64,000 nt of DNA from an uncultured Muribaculaceae bacterium (GCA_947176745.1 CAMWRV010000003.1:1-64000); one strand, 5' to 3'. Shown: positions 6,373 to 15,799, numbered from the stretch's first letter. Numbers and translations: made by a program. Notes: generated from the sequence alone by a model not told the origin.

Positions 6373-7719
6373 TTAATATGCAGCAAGAGCATCGAGATAG
6401 TTGGTGTAATGGCGTTCGATCATTCCCACAGATGTGCCCGCCACCTTTGCCAGCATAGAAATTGGCATATCGTTGTCGATGAGGGCCTTTGTTATAGCTG
6501 TTCGTCTGAACGCATAAATAGTCAGATGGTAAGGAAGACCGAAGTAGTCACCGACTTTCCACAGAAAGCGGTTTACACGTCCTTGTGCGCGATTCTGCTG
6601 AGTGTAGTACAAGTGGTACTGTTCAGGATCTTCAAGATCCCATTTCTTGTTGTTTTGCGAGAAAGGAAGAACATACCCATGGCGAGATTTATCTTTGTAT
6701 TTGAGAATGATCTCCATAGCGCGAGGTGTAAGAAATTGTACGACAAGTGGATTAGAGTCGTGCTCGCGTGTCAGGGCGTAATTCTTTTTCTTACTTGGAA
6801 TGTAAGTGCAGGTCCATCGCCCATATTGCTTGTTGTAGGCAATGTTGTCCCATGTCAGTTTCATAACATCAATGGGGCGTGACTTCATTTCATAAAGAAG
6901 TATACAGAAATCACGATAGAGTTCCTTGTAAAAGTTGAGATGAGGTCTTCGGAGCTTAATACAGTCAAGGTCAAGATTGACAAACTGCTCGTACTGTTCC
7001 GGGCTGAGAGATTTTATTGTCCCTCCATTGCTGTTGAGATCCGACGCCTTCTCTGACAGTTTATTGACAACTGGGGCATAATCCATATATGGAAAGTTTG
7101 GAACATACTCTGTAAGTCCAGCCTTACGTGCCCTATTCACAGTTGCAATCAAGAGCTTCATTAGAGAAATATAGTTCTTGCCTGTCCCTTTCTGGCTCTT
7201 TTGATTTAAAATGAAGTCTGAGAATTGCACAAATGTGCTTCGGTTGACCTTGCATAAGGGGATTCTGATAATCCGTTTTTCTTTCACCAACTTGCTCTGA
7301 AGCGTCTGATAGGTCATATAGTTGGATGAGGGCTTACGTCTGGTGGGGTTTTTCAGTTCCTCTATGACCTGCTCAAGAAATTTCCCAAGAGTCATTTCTT
7401 TCTGTTCTTCGATAAGAGCCTGTTCTATTCTTTCTTTTTCCGAAAGATCATACTTGGCGAACAATTCTTTACCAGATTCAAACTGATGCTCATTAAGCAG
7501 TTGTTCAAATGGAGCGAGATAGTCGAGAAGTCGGGTATTGTTCTGTAGATCACTCTCAGAGCTGGAAACGAACATCTGGACTTTGGGATTCCACTTCGAA
7601 AAATTAGGATTTTTTAACACATTCACCACCTTATAGTGGCGAACCTGAGTGCCCTTTACGTGGGCGCAGAGACAGAACTTGCCGTCTTTTTTAGTAAATT
7701 TTAACGAAATTTTGGACAT
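6373..7719 (-). CDS. Tyrosine-type site-specific integrase
   Basis: 448 aa from the Met at 7719 (MSKISLKF...); an upstream in-frame Met would add 22 residues of unlikely sequence. The N-terminal half looks like the Arm-binding and SAM-like core-binding domains of Bacteroidetes phage/transposon integrases. The catalytic domain shows Arg I in MKSRPIDVMKL, Lys in PSKKKN, box II as LTIYAFRRTAI (Tyr in place of the usual His, a known variation in this group) and the nucleophile Tyr in ERHYTNY about 10 residues from the C-terminus. It catalyses prophage integration and excision. It points away from the tRNA-Gln attachment site. Confidence 0.92.
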   Translation of the reverse strand: MSKISLKFTKKDGKFCLCAHVKGTQVRHYKVVNVLKNPNFSKWNPKVQMFVSSSESDLQNNTRLLDYLAPFEQLLNEHQFESGKELFAKYDLSEKERIEQALIEEQKEMTLGKFLEQVIEELKNPTRRKPSSNYMTYQTLQSKLVKEKRIIRIPLCKVNRSTFVQFSDFILNQKSQKGTGKNYISLMKLLIATVNRARKAGLTEYVPNFPYMDYAPVVNKLSEKASDLNSNGGTIKSLSPEQYEQFVNLDLDCIKLRRPHLNFYKELYRDFCILLYEMKSRPIDVMKLTWDNIAYNKQYGRWTCTYIPSKKKNYALTREHDSNPLVVQFLTPRAMEIILKYKDKSRHGYVLPFSQNNKKWDLEDPEQYHLYYTQQNRAQGRVNRFLWKVGDYFGLPYHLTIYAFRRTAITKALIDNDMPISMLAKVAGTSVGMIERHYTNYLDALAAY

Positions 7720-7877
7720 AATGTTGAGATTTACGGTCCAATGGATTTCGATTATGGCCGGACTGCACAATTTACTGCACATCATTTACGCCATCGTGCG
7801 AGAAACAGGGTTTGCGTCGAGTGACCATATAGTAGACATCGACTGCAATTCGCTGTTACTCACTCAGATATAAAAAT

Positions 7878-7906
7878 AAAAGTGAGGGGTCAAATTCCTC
7901 ACTTTT
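7878..7906 (-). terminator. Hairpin just after tRNA-Gln
   Basis: A perfect 10-bp stem (7878-7887 with 7897-7906) begins 6 bases downstream of the tRNA-Gln 3' end on the minus strand and ends in a T-rich strand. It probably terminates the tRNA transcript. It may be prophage DNA supplied at integration, so the host's original terminator could lie beyond attL. Confidence 0.65.
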
Positions 7907-7911
7907 ATCAG

Positions 7912-7982
7912 TTGCCTTGGAAAGACTCGAACTCTCACAAACGGAACCAGAATCCGGTGTGCTACCATTACACCACAAGGCA
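7912..7982 (-). tRNA. tRNA-Gln(CTG), host gene and probable integration site
   Basis: Acceptor TGCCTTG/CAAGGCA is perfect, T arm has loop TTCGAGT, and the anticodon loop TTCTGGT gives CTG. The anticodon stem is CCGGA/TCCGT with one mismatch at its base. Its 3' end faces the integrase 190 bases away, making it the likely attR-bearing tRNA. A strong promoter lies upstream. Confidence 0.85.
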
Positions 7983-8034
7983 ATTTAAAACTGAATCTCT
8001 TTTCAGTGTCTTAGGTTGTTCCCTTTTGACACTG

Positions 8035-8066
8035 CAAAATTAGTGCTTTTATTTGAATCCACCAAA
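8035..8066 (-). promoter_or_regulatory. Bacteroidetes promoter of tRNA-Gln
   Basis: On the minus strand TTTG, 20 bp, then TAATTTTG match the Bacteroidetes -33/-7 consensus. The -7 element ends about 53 bases before the tRNA 5' end. Confidence 0.75.
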
Positions 8067-8134
8067 TTTTTCAACAAAAAAAATTCAACTATTTTTTGAT
8101 TTTTAATTTGCCAAAGTGCGCTGTAATTGTATTA

Positions 8135-9493
8135 TTATTCTGTAGATGAGGAGTTTGAATATCTTTTGGATCGGATAAGATTTATGTCGCCACCTTTTTT
8201 ATATCTGGTGCCGTCTGCCCCTTTTGCTTCTATTACGTAGAAATAGACGCCTGGCTTGACATATTTTCCTTTGTATTTGCCGTCCCAGCCCTGCGTCGGA
8301 TCCTTGAAATGGAACAGTTCGTTGCCGTAGCGGTCAAAGATCGTGCAACTGAATTCAAGAAGAGAACGATATGCGACTTTCCACACGTCGTTGACGCCAT
8401 CTTCATTCGGAGTGAACGCATTCGGAATACGCAGATCCGATGAACCTATGCCTACTGTATAGGTCTCCCCTGCCGTTTCACATGATCCGTCGGCATTGCT
8501 GCCCACAAAGCGGACATAATACGTTCCTTCTTCTGTGAATGTATAGTCGAGGTTCTGCTCATTAAAACGATAGTCTATGTGCTCGAAATCCTGATCACTC
8601 GCGATCTGCCATTCATTATGGATCACGGCGTCTGTCGTAAAAGCCCTGAAACTGATGTCGGCCGGTGCGGAACCTCCGATTCCCTGTGTTTCCGTCTTTA
8701 TCATGTTTGAGGGGTCTGCATTGGGGTCATCATCATCCGGCAGGTTTGTCTGCTCGGCTGTAGTGCGCACATCAAGTCCGTTTGCATATACAAGTTCCGA
8801 CTCGACATGTTGCTCCATACCCCAGGCCTTGAGAAACCGGTCGCCGTAAATGGAGAATGTCGAATTGCAATAAAGGGGTGGAGAAATCACTATGGGATTG
8901 GATATGTGGACTACTGTTTTTGTGATCCGCTCCTGAATGAACGACTCTGACTGTTCATCCCACCCAAGATTGAGGTAATCGATGTCGATCTCTCTTGAAA
9001 GTTCGCATTGACGTCCGTCGATTGAATAATAGTAGACCGGTTCGCCAGAACCGACAATATCTATACGTGTGTTTTCACATTCCTGTTCTTCAGAAGCATG
9101 CGCCGAAGAGATTGCAAGCCGGTAGTGAAGATAATCCACGAGCCAGATACACACCGTGCGGCCATCAGCCTCGAAGATATAACCGGTGTCGCCCGCAGGA
9201 GATGCGATGACAACGTTGCCGTCGCTCAGAGAATAGTCTACAGGCACAGCATATCCGCCTCCGAGATTACTGTATTTTGAAACTCCGGAGACATTTCCTG
9301 CACCGGAGACGATCATTTCCTGAATCTGAGACGCATCATAGGCGACATACACTGACTCCAGCCCGGAGTTGCGGTCAGGAGTGAACGACAGAACCTCCTG
9401 GCTCACCCCCCTGAACGAGACATCAAGTGCGTGAACGGCAGATGCAGAAGACAAAAGGCAGACCGCCAATCCTAAATTTCTTAATTTGCACAT
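8135..9493 (-). CDS. Secreted protein with T9SS type B C-terminal domain
   Basis: 452 aa with a signal peptide (cleavage likely after ...SAVHA, residue 22). The middle is beta-rich with a PKD/Ig-like stretch before residue 350. From residue 358 it carries the gliding-motility-associated C-terminal domain: NAFTPNEDGVNDVW, then IFDRYGNELF and WDGKYKGKYVKPGVYFYVIEA. Such domains direct export through the type IX secretion system in Bacteroidetes. The passenger function is unknown. It is a single gene, with DUF389 transcribed the same way 79 bases upstream. Confidence 0.85.
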   Translation of the reverse strand: MCKLRNLGLAVCLLSSASAVHALDVSFRGVSQEVLSFTPDRNSGLESVYVAYDASQIQEMIVSGAGNVSGVSKYSNLGGGYAVPVDYSLSDGNVVIASPAGDTGYIFEADGRTVCIWLVDYLHYRLAISSAHASEEQECENTRIDIVGSGEPVYYYSIDGRQCELSREIDIDYLNLGWDEQSESFIQERITKTVVHISNPIVISPPLYCNSTFSIYGDRFLKAWGMEQHVESELVYANGLDVRTTAEQTNLPDDDDPNADPSNMIKTETQGIGGSAPADISFRAFTTDAVIHNEWQIASDQDFEHIDYRFNEQNLDYTFTEEGTYYVRFVGSNADGSCETAGETYTVGIGSSDLRIPNAFTPNEDGVNDVWKVAYRSLLEFSCTIFDRYGNELFHFKDPTQGWDGKYKGKYVKPGVYFYVIEAKGADGTRYKKGGDINLIRSKRYSNSSSTE

Positions 9494-9572
9494 AACTTAT
9501 AAACGACTTGCGTTTGCTCTAAAGTATATGTGTCATTCAATTCACAAGTAAGTGTTGCTTTTTCCTGATCTC

Positions 9573-10970
9573 TCATTCCGAGTCTGACGGCCATGGAAAA
9601 CCGGTAGGATTGACAGTAAGATGAATAGCCTTCTGCCCCAGTCTGACTTTAATATAGTCTGTCAGTTTCTTGCGTTCTCCTGAAGTGAGCCCTTTCGGAG
9701 CGTTTACGAATATCATGCTTATGGTGTCGGTCTGCGAATGCGTGACCGACGACGCCACCATCCTCGACAATGCGAGATCCTTTACCGATGGGAAGAGCAC
9801 TTTGACTTCCGGAGATATGCGTACACTTTCGTCAGAAAACTGATTGTGGGCCGATAATACATTACGAAGAGAATCGATTGTCATCTGCCTGCGGCCGATC
9901 TCCGCCTGCATAAGCTGATAGAACTTGTCGGCATTGGCTTCATCATTCAGATCTGTTTTGGTCAGGGCGAATCCCTGCTTGATATCAAGCACAGTCCCGC
10001 CCAGTCCTACGGAATCAAGTTTGTTCATCATGGCAAGCTGAAGCGAATCTTTTGGCAACGCCTCCCCTATCAGAGTGACGTCTATGAATCTCTTCCCTCC
10101 TTTCATATATTCTTCATGCGACAGAACCTGTGTGTTGGGAAATACCATCTCGTTCTTGACAAATGCCGAAGCCTTGTCAAGAAATATATTTCTGTTTATC
10201 ATTATTACTGTCAGATACACACTTACACCAATGGTCAGTCCGACCACCGTAAAAGCGACAGCCCGCATTCTGCGTGCTCTTTTCTCGTTCTGATAGACCA
10301 CCTTTTTGAATCCCATCAGCTTCACCCCTATCCATGTGGCGAAAAATATGAAGATCATATTTGTCAGGAACAAATAGAGCGCGCCCAGAAAGAAGTGAAG
10401 CTGCAATGTGGCTATTCCATAGCCTGCTGTACACAATGGGGGCATCAGCGATGTGGCTATGGCCACACCCGGCATGACCTGTCCCTTATTTTTTGCGGCA
10501 ATACTCAGTATTCCGGCCGCTCCGCCGAACAAAGCGACAAACACATCGTATATGGAAGGTGACGTGCGCGCAAGCAGCTGACTGGCACCTTCATACTGCG
10601 GCGAAATCAGAAAATAAAGCGCCGACGTGGCCAAAGAACCGACCACGGCGGCAGTCACGTTCTTCAGGCTTCTCTTTACAAGCGTGAAGTCCTGGACGCC
10701 AATGCCGAGTCCCATCCCTATTATGGGCCCCATGAGAGGCGAGATAAGCATGGCTCCTATTATGACGGGAATGCTGTTGGTGTTGAGTCCGAGCGACGCG
10801 ATGAATATGGCGAATATCAGAGTCAGCAACTGACTTCCTTTGAAAGATACTCCGGATCTGATGCTCGTCTCGATATCTGTCTGCGACTCTATGTCATCCT
10901 TCACGTTGAAGTATGACAAAAGATCCTGCCACGACTGCCGGATATGTCTTTTTGTGGTATTATTCTCCAT
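9573..10970 (-). CDS. DUF389 family membrane protein
   Basis: 465 aa. Residues 40-265 hold about six hydrophobic segments with conserved-looking Gly/Pro motifs (ASLGLNTNSIPVIIGAMLIS, PLMGPIIGMGLGIG, GVAIATSLMPPLCTAGYG), characteristic of the DUF389 (TIGR00341-type) inner-membrane family. The C-terminal 200 residues are soluble and probably periplasmic. Biochemical role is unknown. Confidence 0.88.
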   Translation of the reverse strand: MENNTTKRHIRQSWQDLLSYFNVKDDIESQTDIETSIRSGVSFKGSQLLTLIFAIFIASLGLNTNSIPVIIGAMLISPLMGPIIGMGLGIGVQDFTLVKRSLKNVTAAVVGSLATSALYFLISPQYEGASQLLARTSPSIYDVFVALFGGAAGILSIAAKNKGQVMPGVAIATSLMPPLCTAGYGIATLQLHFFLGALYLFLTNMIFIFFATWIGVKLMGFKKVVYQNEKRARRMRAVAFTVVGLTIGVSVYLTVIMINRNIFLDKASAFVKNEMVFPNTQVLSHEEYMKGGKRFIDVTLIGEALPKDSLQLAMMNKLDSVGLGGTVLDIKQGFALTKTDLNDEANADKFYQLMQAEIGRRQMTIDSLRNVLSAHNQFSDESVRISPEVKVLFPSVKDLALSRMVASSVTHSQTDTISMIFVNAPKGLTSGERKKLTDYIKVRLGQKAIHLTVNPTGFPWPSDSE

Positions 10971-11085
10971 GATGTAAATTATCGGGATGAGGTCTATGTC
11001 TTATTAACATGCGGATCGGCATAATGTTGCCTCCTGTCTCGTGTATCTTGGCCGCTTTCCTGAAAGTCTCCGGATGGGCGGACAT
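10960..11085 (-). CDS. Possible 41-aa ORF upstream of the DUF389 gene
   Basis: From ATG 11085 the minus strand stays open for 41 codons (starting MSAHPETFRKAAKIHE), ending 11 bases inside the DUF389 coding start. It contains the tract ETGGNIMPIRMLIRHRPHP. It may be an upstream coupled peptide, a decayed gene fragment or chance. No family recognised and no promoter seen. Confidence 0.2.
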   Translation of the reverse strand: MSAHPETFRKAAKIHETGGNIMPIRMLIRHRPHPDNLHHGE

Positions 11086-11087
11086 AA

Positions 11088-11131
11088 TGAAAATATCCTC
11101 CAAGGGGAAGAGCCCGCCCTTGGAGGATATT
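11088..11131 (-). terminator. Terminator of the fimbria-like operon
   Basis: A perfect 15-bp stem (11092-11106 with 11117-11131) lies 20 bases beyond the stop of the last operon gene and is followed on the minus strand by TTTTCATT. Confidence 0.85.
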
Positions 11132-11150
11132 GAAATTTTGAGAGTCGATT

Positions 11151-12965
11151 TTAGTTGGCTCTTATTTTTACGTCTGAAGGATTGCAGTTGGAGACTGTGT
11201 ATTCAACCGGGAACCAAGTCTTGCCATCACGATAATCCATGAGAAGTATGTCCCATTCGCTCAGTGTTGTGGCAAATGTACAACCTTCAACTTGCAGTTT
11301 CATTGAATTGGCAACGCCGCCATTGTCAACGACGCGGATAGGTGCCGCATAATTATAAGCATTGCTACTGGTATTATCCGGAGCTATGCCACAACCGTTG
11401 AATGTGCAATTGACAACCTTCACATCTGCAGTCTGAGTAGCGGATCTCTTTGCAAGGTTCAGAGGAACGGCTACATTTTCGAAAGTACAATTGTTAAAAA
11501 CAACTGACCCTCCATAAATAGAGTGAACACCATCCTGAGAATCTTTCATATAGCAATCATCAAGATTGATATTGACGGTCGCATTGACATCCTGGCCACG
11601 AGTCATGACAAAACTCTTGCTTCCATCAGTAGGACCGCTGCCGAACAACGAGCAATTTGTCAAGTTGATATTCAGCACGACACCGGTTGAGGGCATGCCC
11701 CATATCTTTACGCCATTAAGGTCAGAGATGTTGATATCAACTGAACTGCCTGACTCATAACCTACATTTACAGAGAAATCCTGCTCCTGACCCGATAATG
11801 TGGCACCGTTACCATGGACAGTAATGCCCGACTGAGGCACCACCATCTGGTGAGATCTGGTATTAATGACAACATTTGGCGCGAAGTAGATCTCCGAGGA
11901 GTTTTTCATTGCCTCATTAACTGAGGCACTTGTCGCTTCGAAGTAAACGGGATTGCCGTCGGCTCCGATCGCAACACCACCTTTGCCATTGAGATCCTTT
12001 ACGGTTACTCCTGCAGGAAGAGCGGGAGTGATGCATGTGATGGTGCCGTCAGCGTTTTTCTGCATGAAAGACTCGTTGCTGCCATCAAATCCAGGGGCGA
12101 TTCTTACCTCGTATTCTGCGGGGTTCGTGAGCAAAGCGCCGTATATGTTTGTGCGGTAGTTGCGCTGTACGGGGATGTGGCGATACACAACCTCAGATGC
12201 ATTTGCGTTGTCGCTTGTCCAGGTTACATCGACAGTTGCCTTAGTGTCGCCTACGAGGATATAGTTGGTTGTAAGCCAGCGCTGCGCAGGAGTGGTGGCA
12301 ACAGGAAATTCCTCTGTTTCGGCTACTAAGGCAGCGGGAGTGTAGACATATTCAGTTTCCGTTGTTTCATCAACTGAACCGTCGCGGAGGTCAAGCACTG
12401 TGGGAGAGCTTACTTTTATGCCGGAGGTGGAGATGGTGCCACCTGCATTCTGGAAATCCGCGAGGTCGCTGGTACCGATGTTGATCTGGGCGAAAGGACG
12501 CTTGAGCTCGACAGTTTTATTGATGGCTCCGGTTACTTTGAATTTTTCGTAAGCAAAGAACGCGTCGCGGCTTTTGTCGTTGGCAGCACCGGTGGGGGTG
12601 ACAGTCATCTTACCGGTAGAAGCGTCGAAACTGTAGTAAGAAGCATCTGGAGAAGATCCCCAGAATACTACAGTGTAGGTTTTGCCAGTGATGAGATTAA
12701 GTTTGACAGTTGTTTTTAGATTCTCATCGAAAGTCTCTGTGCCATTGAGAGTTGCGATGTTGTTGCCGTCTTCGTCGTAAACAGCATAGGTGAGGTTTAC
12801 GGCAAGTTTGCCGTCATCGTATGAGCTGCGGGTTTTGATACCGCCGGGGATTGAGGCTGTGAACACGACGTTGCCTTCGTCAGTTGTCATGTACAGCTCA
12901 TCGGAGGAGCATGATGCGAGCAGTAACATCCCGGCAGTCATGCAAGTTAGAGTTTTTTTGATCAT
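11151..12965 (-). CDS. Fimbrillin/DUF6562-like surface lipoprotein with beta-helix region
   Basis: 604 aa with a lipoprotein signal (LLLASC, Cys19). Residues 30-290 resemble fimbrillin-type DUF6562 domains (FTASIPGG, YTVVFWG, ELKRPFAQINIGT, RNYRTNIYGALLT). Residues 330-600 form repeating short strands such as VNINLDDCYMKDSQDGVHS and VVNCTFNGCG, typical of a right-handed parallel beta-helix. It is the third gene of a minus-strand operon after the DUF3575 protein and another lipoprotein, and may be a fimbrial subunit or tip adhesin. Surface location is inferred from the lipobox and family. Confidence 0.8.
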   Translation of the reverse strand: MIKKTLTCMTAGMLLLASCSSDELYMTTDEGNVVFTASIPGGIKTRSSYDDGKLAVNLTYAVYDEDGNNIATLNGTETFDENLKTTVKLNLITGKTYTVVFWGSSPDASYYSFDASTGKMTVTPTGAANDKSRDAFFAYEKFKVTGAINKTVELKRPFAQINIGTSDLADFQNAGGTISTSGIKVSSPTVLDLRDGSVDETTETEYVYTPAALVAETEEFPVATTPAQRWLTTNYILVGDTKATVDVTWTSDNANASEVVYRHIPVQRNYRTNIYGALLTNPAEYEVRIAPGFDGSNESFMQKNADGTITCITPALPAGVTVKDLNGKGGVAIGADGNPVYFEATSASVNEAMKNSSEIYFAPNVVINTRSHQMVVPQSGITVHGNGATLSGQEQDFSVNVGYESGSSVDINISDLNGVKIWGMPSTGVVLNINLTNCSLFGSGPTDGSKSFVMTRGQDVNATVNINLDDCYMKDSQDGVHSIYGGSVVFNNCTFENVAVPLNLAKRSATQTADVKVVNCTFNGCGIAPDNTSSNAYNYAAPIRVVDNGGVANSMKLQVEGCTFATTLSEWDILLMDYRDGKTWFPVEYTVSNCNPSDVKIRAN

Positions 12966-12999
12966 AAAATACAGAATTAAAGGTTAATGATTAGAGTTG

Positions 13000-14070
13000 T
13001 TATTTGATGACAATATTAAATTCTCCGTCGAAATCGGTGTTGATTCCGATATCACCTCCTGACTTGGTGGTCAGGAATTTGCCGACAACATATGTCTGAC
13101 TTGATCGACGCAGGGGAACGTCGAACTGAGGCACTCGCGCCACCACTGTTCCATCGTGGTGAATAACTTCCATTGCCACTGTGATCGCCGTTTCTGTGCC
13201 GTTGGTGAAGACATAGTCGAAAGCCAGCTGAGCCCTGTCTTCATCGAGCATAGAAATCTTTGAGCGGTATTCTACACCAAGTCGCGAGTCGCAGGGTTTT
13301 CCGCTGAACGCATTGAACGAACACGGCATATACTGGGTATAGACAATTCTTACGGTATAGTCGTCAAGCACTGATTCTTCCGATTTGACGGTCTCGTGCC
13401 GGCGCGATTGTTCTTTGTCGAAAAATTTGCGTAAGTCGTCGGAAATAAAGGTGTACCTTGCCAATGGTCTGTTCAGCTCAATGTATGCCTCGGCTTTGTC
13501 TTCTGTAGATTTGTTTACCGTTACGTTTGTTTCGCCGTAGAATGCATCACGGTAAAGATTGCTTCCTGGGTGTCCATTGTCGTCATTCAATATAATTTCG
13601 GAGAAATTCGAGGCATCGTAAAGCGGACTGACCGAGTTTGCGGCAGACACATAATCAGCCCATACGACGATCCGATATTCGCCGGGAAGTAATTCGAGAT
13701 CAATCGACTCCTCGGTATTGATGTCAATGCCGGTGATTACCGTTTGCTCGAAGAGTGCCACAGGATTGGGAAAGTGATCATCCACAGAGAAGGCTTTAAT
13801 GGTATATCTGTGGAGATATGCTTCTATTGAAGAGCTGTGGCTCCGCGGTGATATGAGAACGAAAGGATTCTCAATGTCATATTCGAATTCACCCAGTAGA
13901 TTGAAAGCCCGGTTATAATGGAGAGTAAGAGTAAGCGTTCCTTTCGGGCGCGAGGGATCGACGCCCGGACCTTCCGGATATTGCAGAACGGTGTCGCAGG
14001 ATGTCAATAGCACTAAAATTGATATTAACGAGAAGATGTGAGACGGAAGACGGGAATGGATATGCTTCAT
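13000..14070 (-). CDS. DUF6562-like fimbria-associated lipoprotein
   Basis: 356 aa with a long basic N-terminus and lipobox LLTSC (Cys25). The body contains YRIVVWADY, YRDAFYGET and ELNRPLARYTFISDDL, the same motif order (value readout, date-like AFYG, RPLARY) as its neighbour, marking a DUF6562/Mfa-like fold. It overlaps the upstream DUF3575 gene by 4 bases (ATGA) and precedes the 604-aa lipoprotein by 34 bases. Probably an anchor or accessory subunit of a surface fibre. Confidence 0.75.
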   Translation of the reverse strand: MKHIHSRLPSHIFSLISILVLLTSCDTVLQYPEGPGVDPSRPKGTLTLTLHYNRAFNLLGEFEYDIENPFVLISPRSHSSSIEAYLHRYTIKAFSVDDHFPNPVALFEQTVITGIDINTEESIDLELLPGEYRIVVWADYVSAANSVSPLYDASNFSEIILNDDNGHPGSNLYRDAFYGETNVTVNKSTEDKAEAYIELNRPLARYTFISDDLRKFFDKEQSRRHETVKSEESVLDDYTVRIVYTQYMPCSFNAFSGKPCDSRLGVEYRSKISMLDEDRAQLAFDYVFTNGTETAITVAMEVIHHDGTVVARVPQFDVPLRRSSQTYVVGKFLTTKSGGDIGINTDFDGEFNIVIK

Positions 14071-15380
14071 GGCTTAACCTCCTTCCTTTTGCACGACCTG
14101 TTGCCAAAGCGATAGACGATATCGACACCAAGTTTGGTTATGCCCCAATAGTTATATGGCACATCTTTCATGTAGCGTATCCCATTCGGCACATTATAAT
14201 ATGTGCAGTATCTGGTAAAGGCATAGCCGATGCCAATTGTGAACTCAGCACTCCAATGCTTTGCAAACGGAAGCGAATAGCCGTAGGACACTCCGCCTCC
14301 GTAGAAGCCTTTTTCCGACTGGTAGCGGTTGTTGTTATCAAGCGATACATTGAAAACTCCTGCATGTAGATGTACACCGAAGAAGTGTCCGCGCATAGGA
14401 TTATCAAGCCAATAACGCGTCTCGGGCTGAATGTAGAGGAACCGCATACGATATGTCCGTGCAATTGTATATGGACTATACACTAACGGCAAGTCAATCG
14501 ACCAATGGGGGTGGAACGCATATTCAGTACCGAAGTTGGTGACACCGGCTGCAAGATAGAGAGCGTTGGTCTTGACAGACCACCTGTCATAATCCTTAAA
14601 ATTCGGGAACTGAGGGGCAATAACAGAGGCTGTGTCTGTCTGATCATCGATTATGGATTCGGAAAATACTGTGTCGGATTCCTCGAAATGTACAGGTTCG
14701 ACAGCGTCTTCCTTTATTACAGTGTCGAGTACGGCAATCGGCGGAATGCGTTCAAAGTCGCAGATGACATAAGCACCGGCAGCACGGAGCGAGGGGAATA
14801 AATTGTCATGCATATACCAATAAGGTCGACCGCCATGCAGATCCATCAGATGCTTAAGGCGGCTGTCCGCGAGTTTTCCATTACGGTAGGTTGTCTCAGG
14901 TACGTTATGGAGAATATCAAGCACTTCCGATCGGTGTTTCATATCAGAAGCCGAAACCATGTCAATAAGACCGTTCCAATCTATGCCTTTGGGCTGAACA
15001 TTGAAAATCGAGTCCGAAAGATAATGCATACGTTCGCGCAAGTAAGCCGCGATATTGTCAGCGCGTTTTCTTGCAAGCCGGATATTATGTTTCAGAGAGC
15101 CGTCAGGCGATGAGAAAGCCATAATGTCAATAGCAGAAATGCGCATAGCCGAATCATTCTGCATTTCGGAGACGCGGCGGATGAACTCGTCAACTCGCAT
15201 GCCGTTCTGGCGGAAATCAGGTTGTAGAGTGGAATATCCTTTTCGGAAAAATATCTGAACTCCGATGGAATCGGATTCAGAATCATGCCTGTTTTGTGCT
15301 GAGACAAAAGAGCATGAGAGCGCGAATAAAACAAAGAGAGGTATAAGCCGACATTGTACATACCAGGATACTGAAAGCAT
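14067..15380 (-). CDS. DUF3575 outer-membrane protein with OmpA-like region
   Basis: 437 aa from the Met at 15380, chosen because it begins a clean signal peptide (MLSVSWYVQ to SCSFVSAQ); a longer frame adds 16 Cys-rich residues. Residues about 35-130 are OmpA-like (IDIMAFSSPDGSLKHNIRLA, RKRADNIAAYL). The C-terminal half is the DUF3575 beta-barrel (WSVKTNALYLAAGVTN, HWSIDLPLVYSPY, ETRYWL). In Bacteroidales such genes open fimbrial cassettes, as here. It may assemble or anchor the downstream lipoproteins at the outer membrane. Confidence 0.82.
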   Translation of the reverse strand: MLSVSWYVQCRLIPLFVLFALSCSFVSAQNRHDSESDSIGVQIFFRKGYSTLQPDFRQNGMRVDEFIRRVSEMQNDSAMRISAIDIMAFSSPDGSLKHNIRLARKRADNIAAYLRERMHYLSDSIFNVQPKGIDWNGLIDMVSASDMKHRSEVLDILHNVPETTYRNGKLADSRLKHLMDLHGGRPYWYMHDNLFPSLRAAGAYVICDFERIPPIAVLDTVIKEDAVEPVHFEESDTVFSESIIDDQTDTASVIAPQFPNFKDYDRWSVKTNALYLAAGVTNFGTEYAFHPHWSIDLPLVYSPYTIARTYRMRFLYIQPETRYWLDNPMRGHFFGVHLHAGVFNVSLDNNNRYQSEKGFYGGGVSYGYSLPFAKHWSAEFTIGIGYAFTRYCTYYNVPNGIRYMKDVPYNYWGITKLGVDIVYRFGNRSCKRKEVKP

Positions 15381-15484
15381 CTTTGCTTTCAGACAGTAAA
15401 AATGTCGGCAGCATAATAAGCAATGCATCAGTCGTTTCGCATGTCGCTATCATGATTCCCTCTGACAACATAGTGATATTGTAG

Positions 15485-15799
15485 TTAGCTAAAAGAGAAA
15501 AAGCGTAGGAACCTTACCATTGCCATTCCCTACTAAAGGCTCTCGCATTGCCTAACCATGTGGAACGGCAATGTGTAGAGCCTACGCTTGAATATGTAAA
15601 ATACCCTTGCTCTCTCACGAAAGCGGTATATGTATTTACATACCTCACGCATCTACCATTGCTCCGCCCTTGACATGGTTGTTGGAATTTGCGAGATTCT
15701 TAGTAGTCAAGAACAAGCGCAGAATAAACGCTTTTCATATATATGTCTGCTTCCCGCCCCATTGAACCCTCGACCGGGCTCTACGTACGGACGGTCTGC
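15485..15799 (-). ncRNA. Unassigned structured noncoding RNA
   Basis: Between divergent genes lies a minus-strand unit with a promoter (15805-15835) and a T-rich 3' end (stem then TTTTTCTCTTTT at 15500-15485). It contains many hairpins: AAGCG...CGCTT, TTCTT...AAGAA, GGTAT...ATACC, and a terminal domain whose outer 9-bp stem (15501-15509 with 15581-15589) encloses a hairpin with CATTGCC/GGCAATG and CTCT/AGAG pairing. No convincing ORF. It does not show landmark motifs of RNase P, tmRNA, SRP or enterobacterial 6S RNA. It may belong to a Bacteroidales-specific RNA family; start and end are estimates. Confidence 0.6.

Larger units (their letters stand above)
1..7911. mobile_element. Right end of a prophage integrated at tRNA-Gln
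   Basis: The stretch contains a tRNA array, a terminase large subunit, a head-tail adaptor-like gene and a tyrosine integrase, and stops at the 3' end of a tRNA-Gln gene at 7912-7982. Downstream genes are ordinary Bacteroidales chromosome genes. The left end is outside the window, so attL and most structural genes cannot be seen. Integrase beside the 3' end of a tRNA gene is the usual arrangement for tRNA-targeted integration; the exact attR core cannot be set without attL. Confidence 0.85.

Noticed and set aside
7720-7785. 22-residue N-terminal extension of the integrase
   Set aside because: The Met at 7719 begins the conserved-looking KISLKF strand; the extension is not integrase-like.
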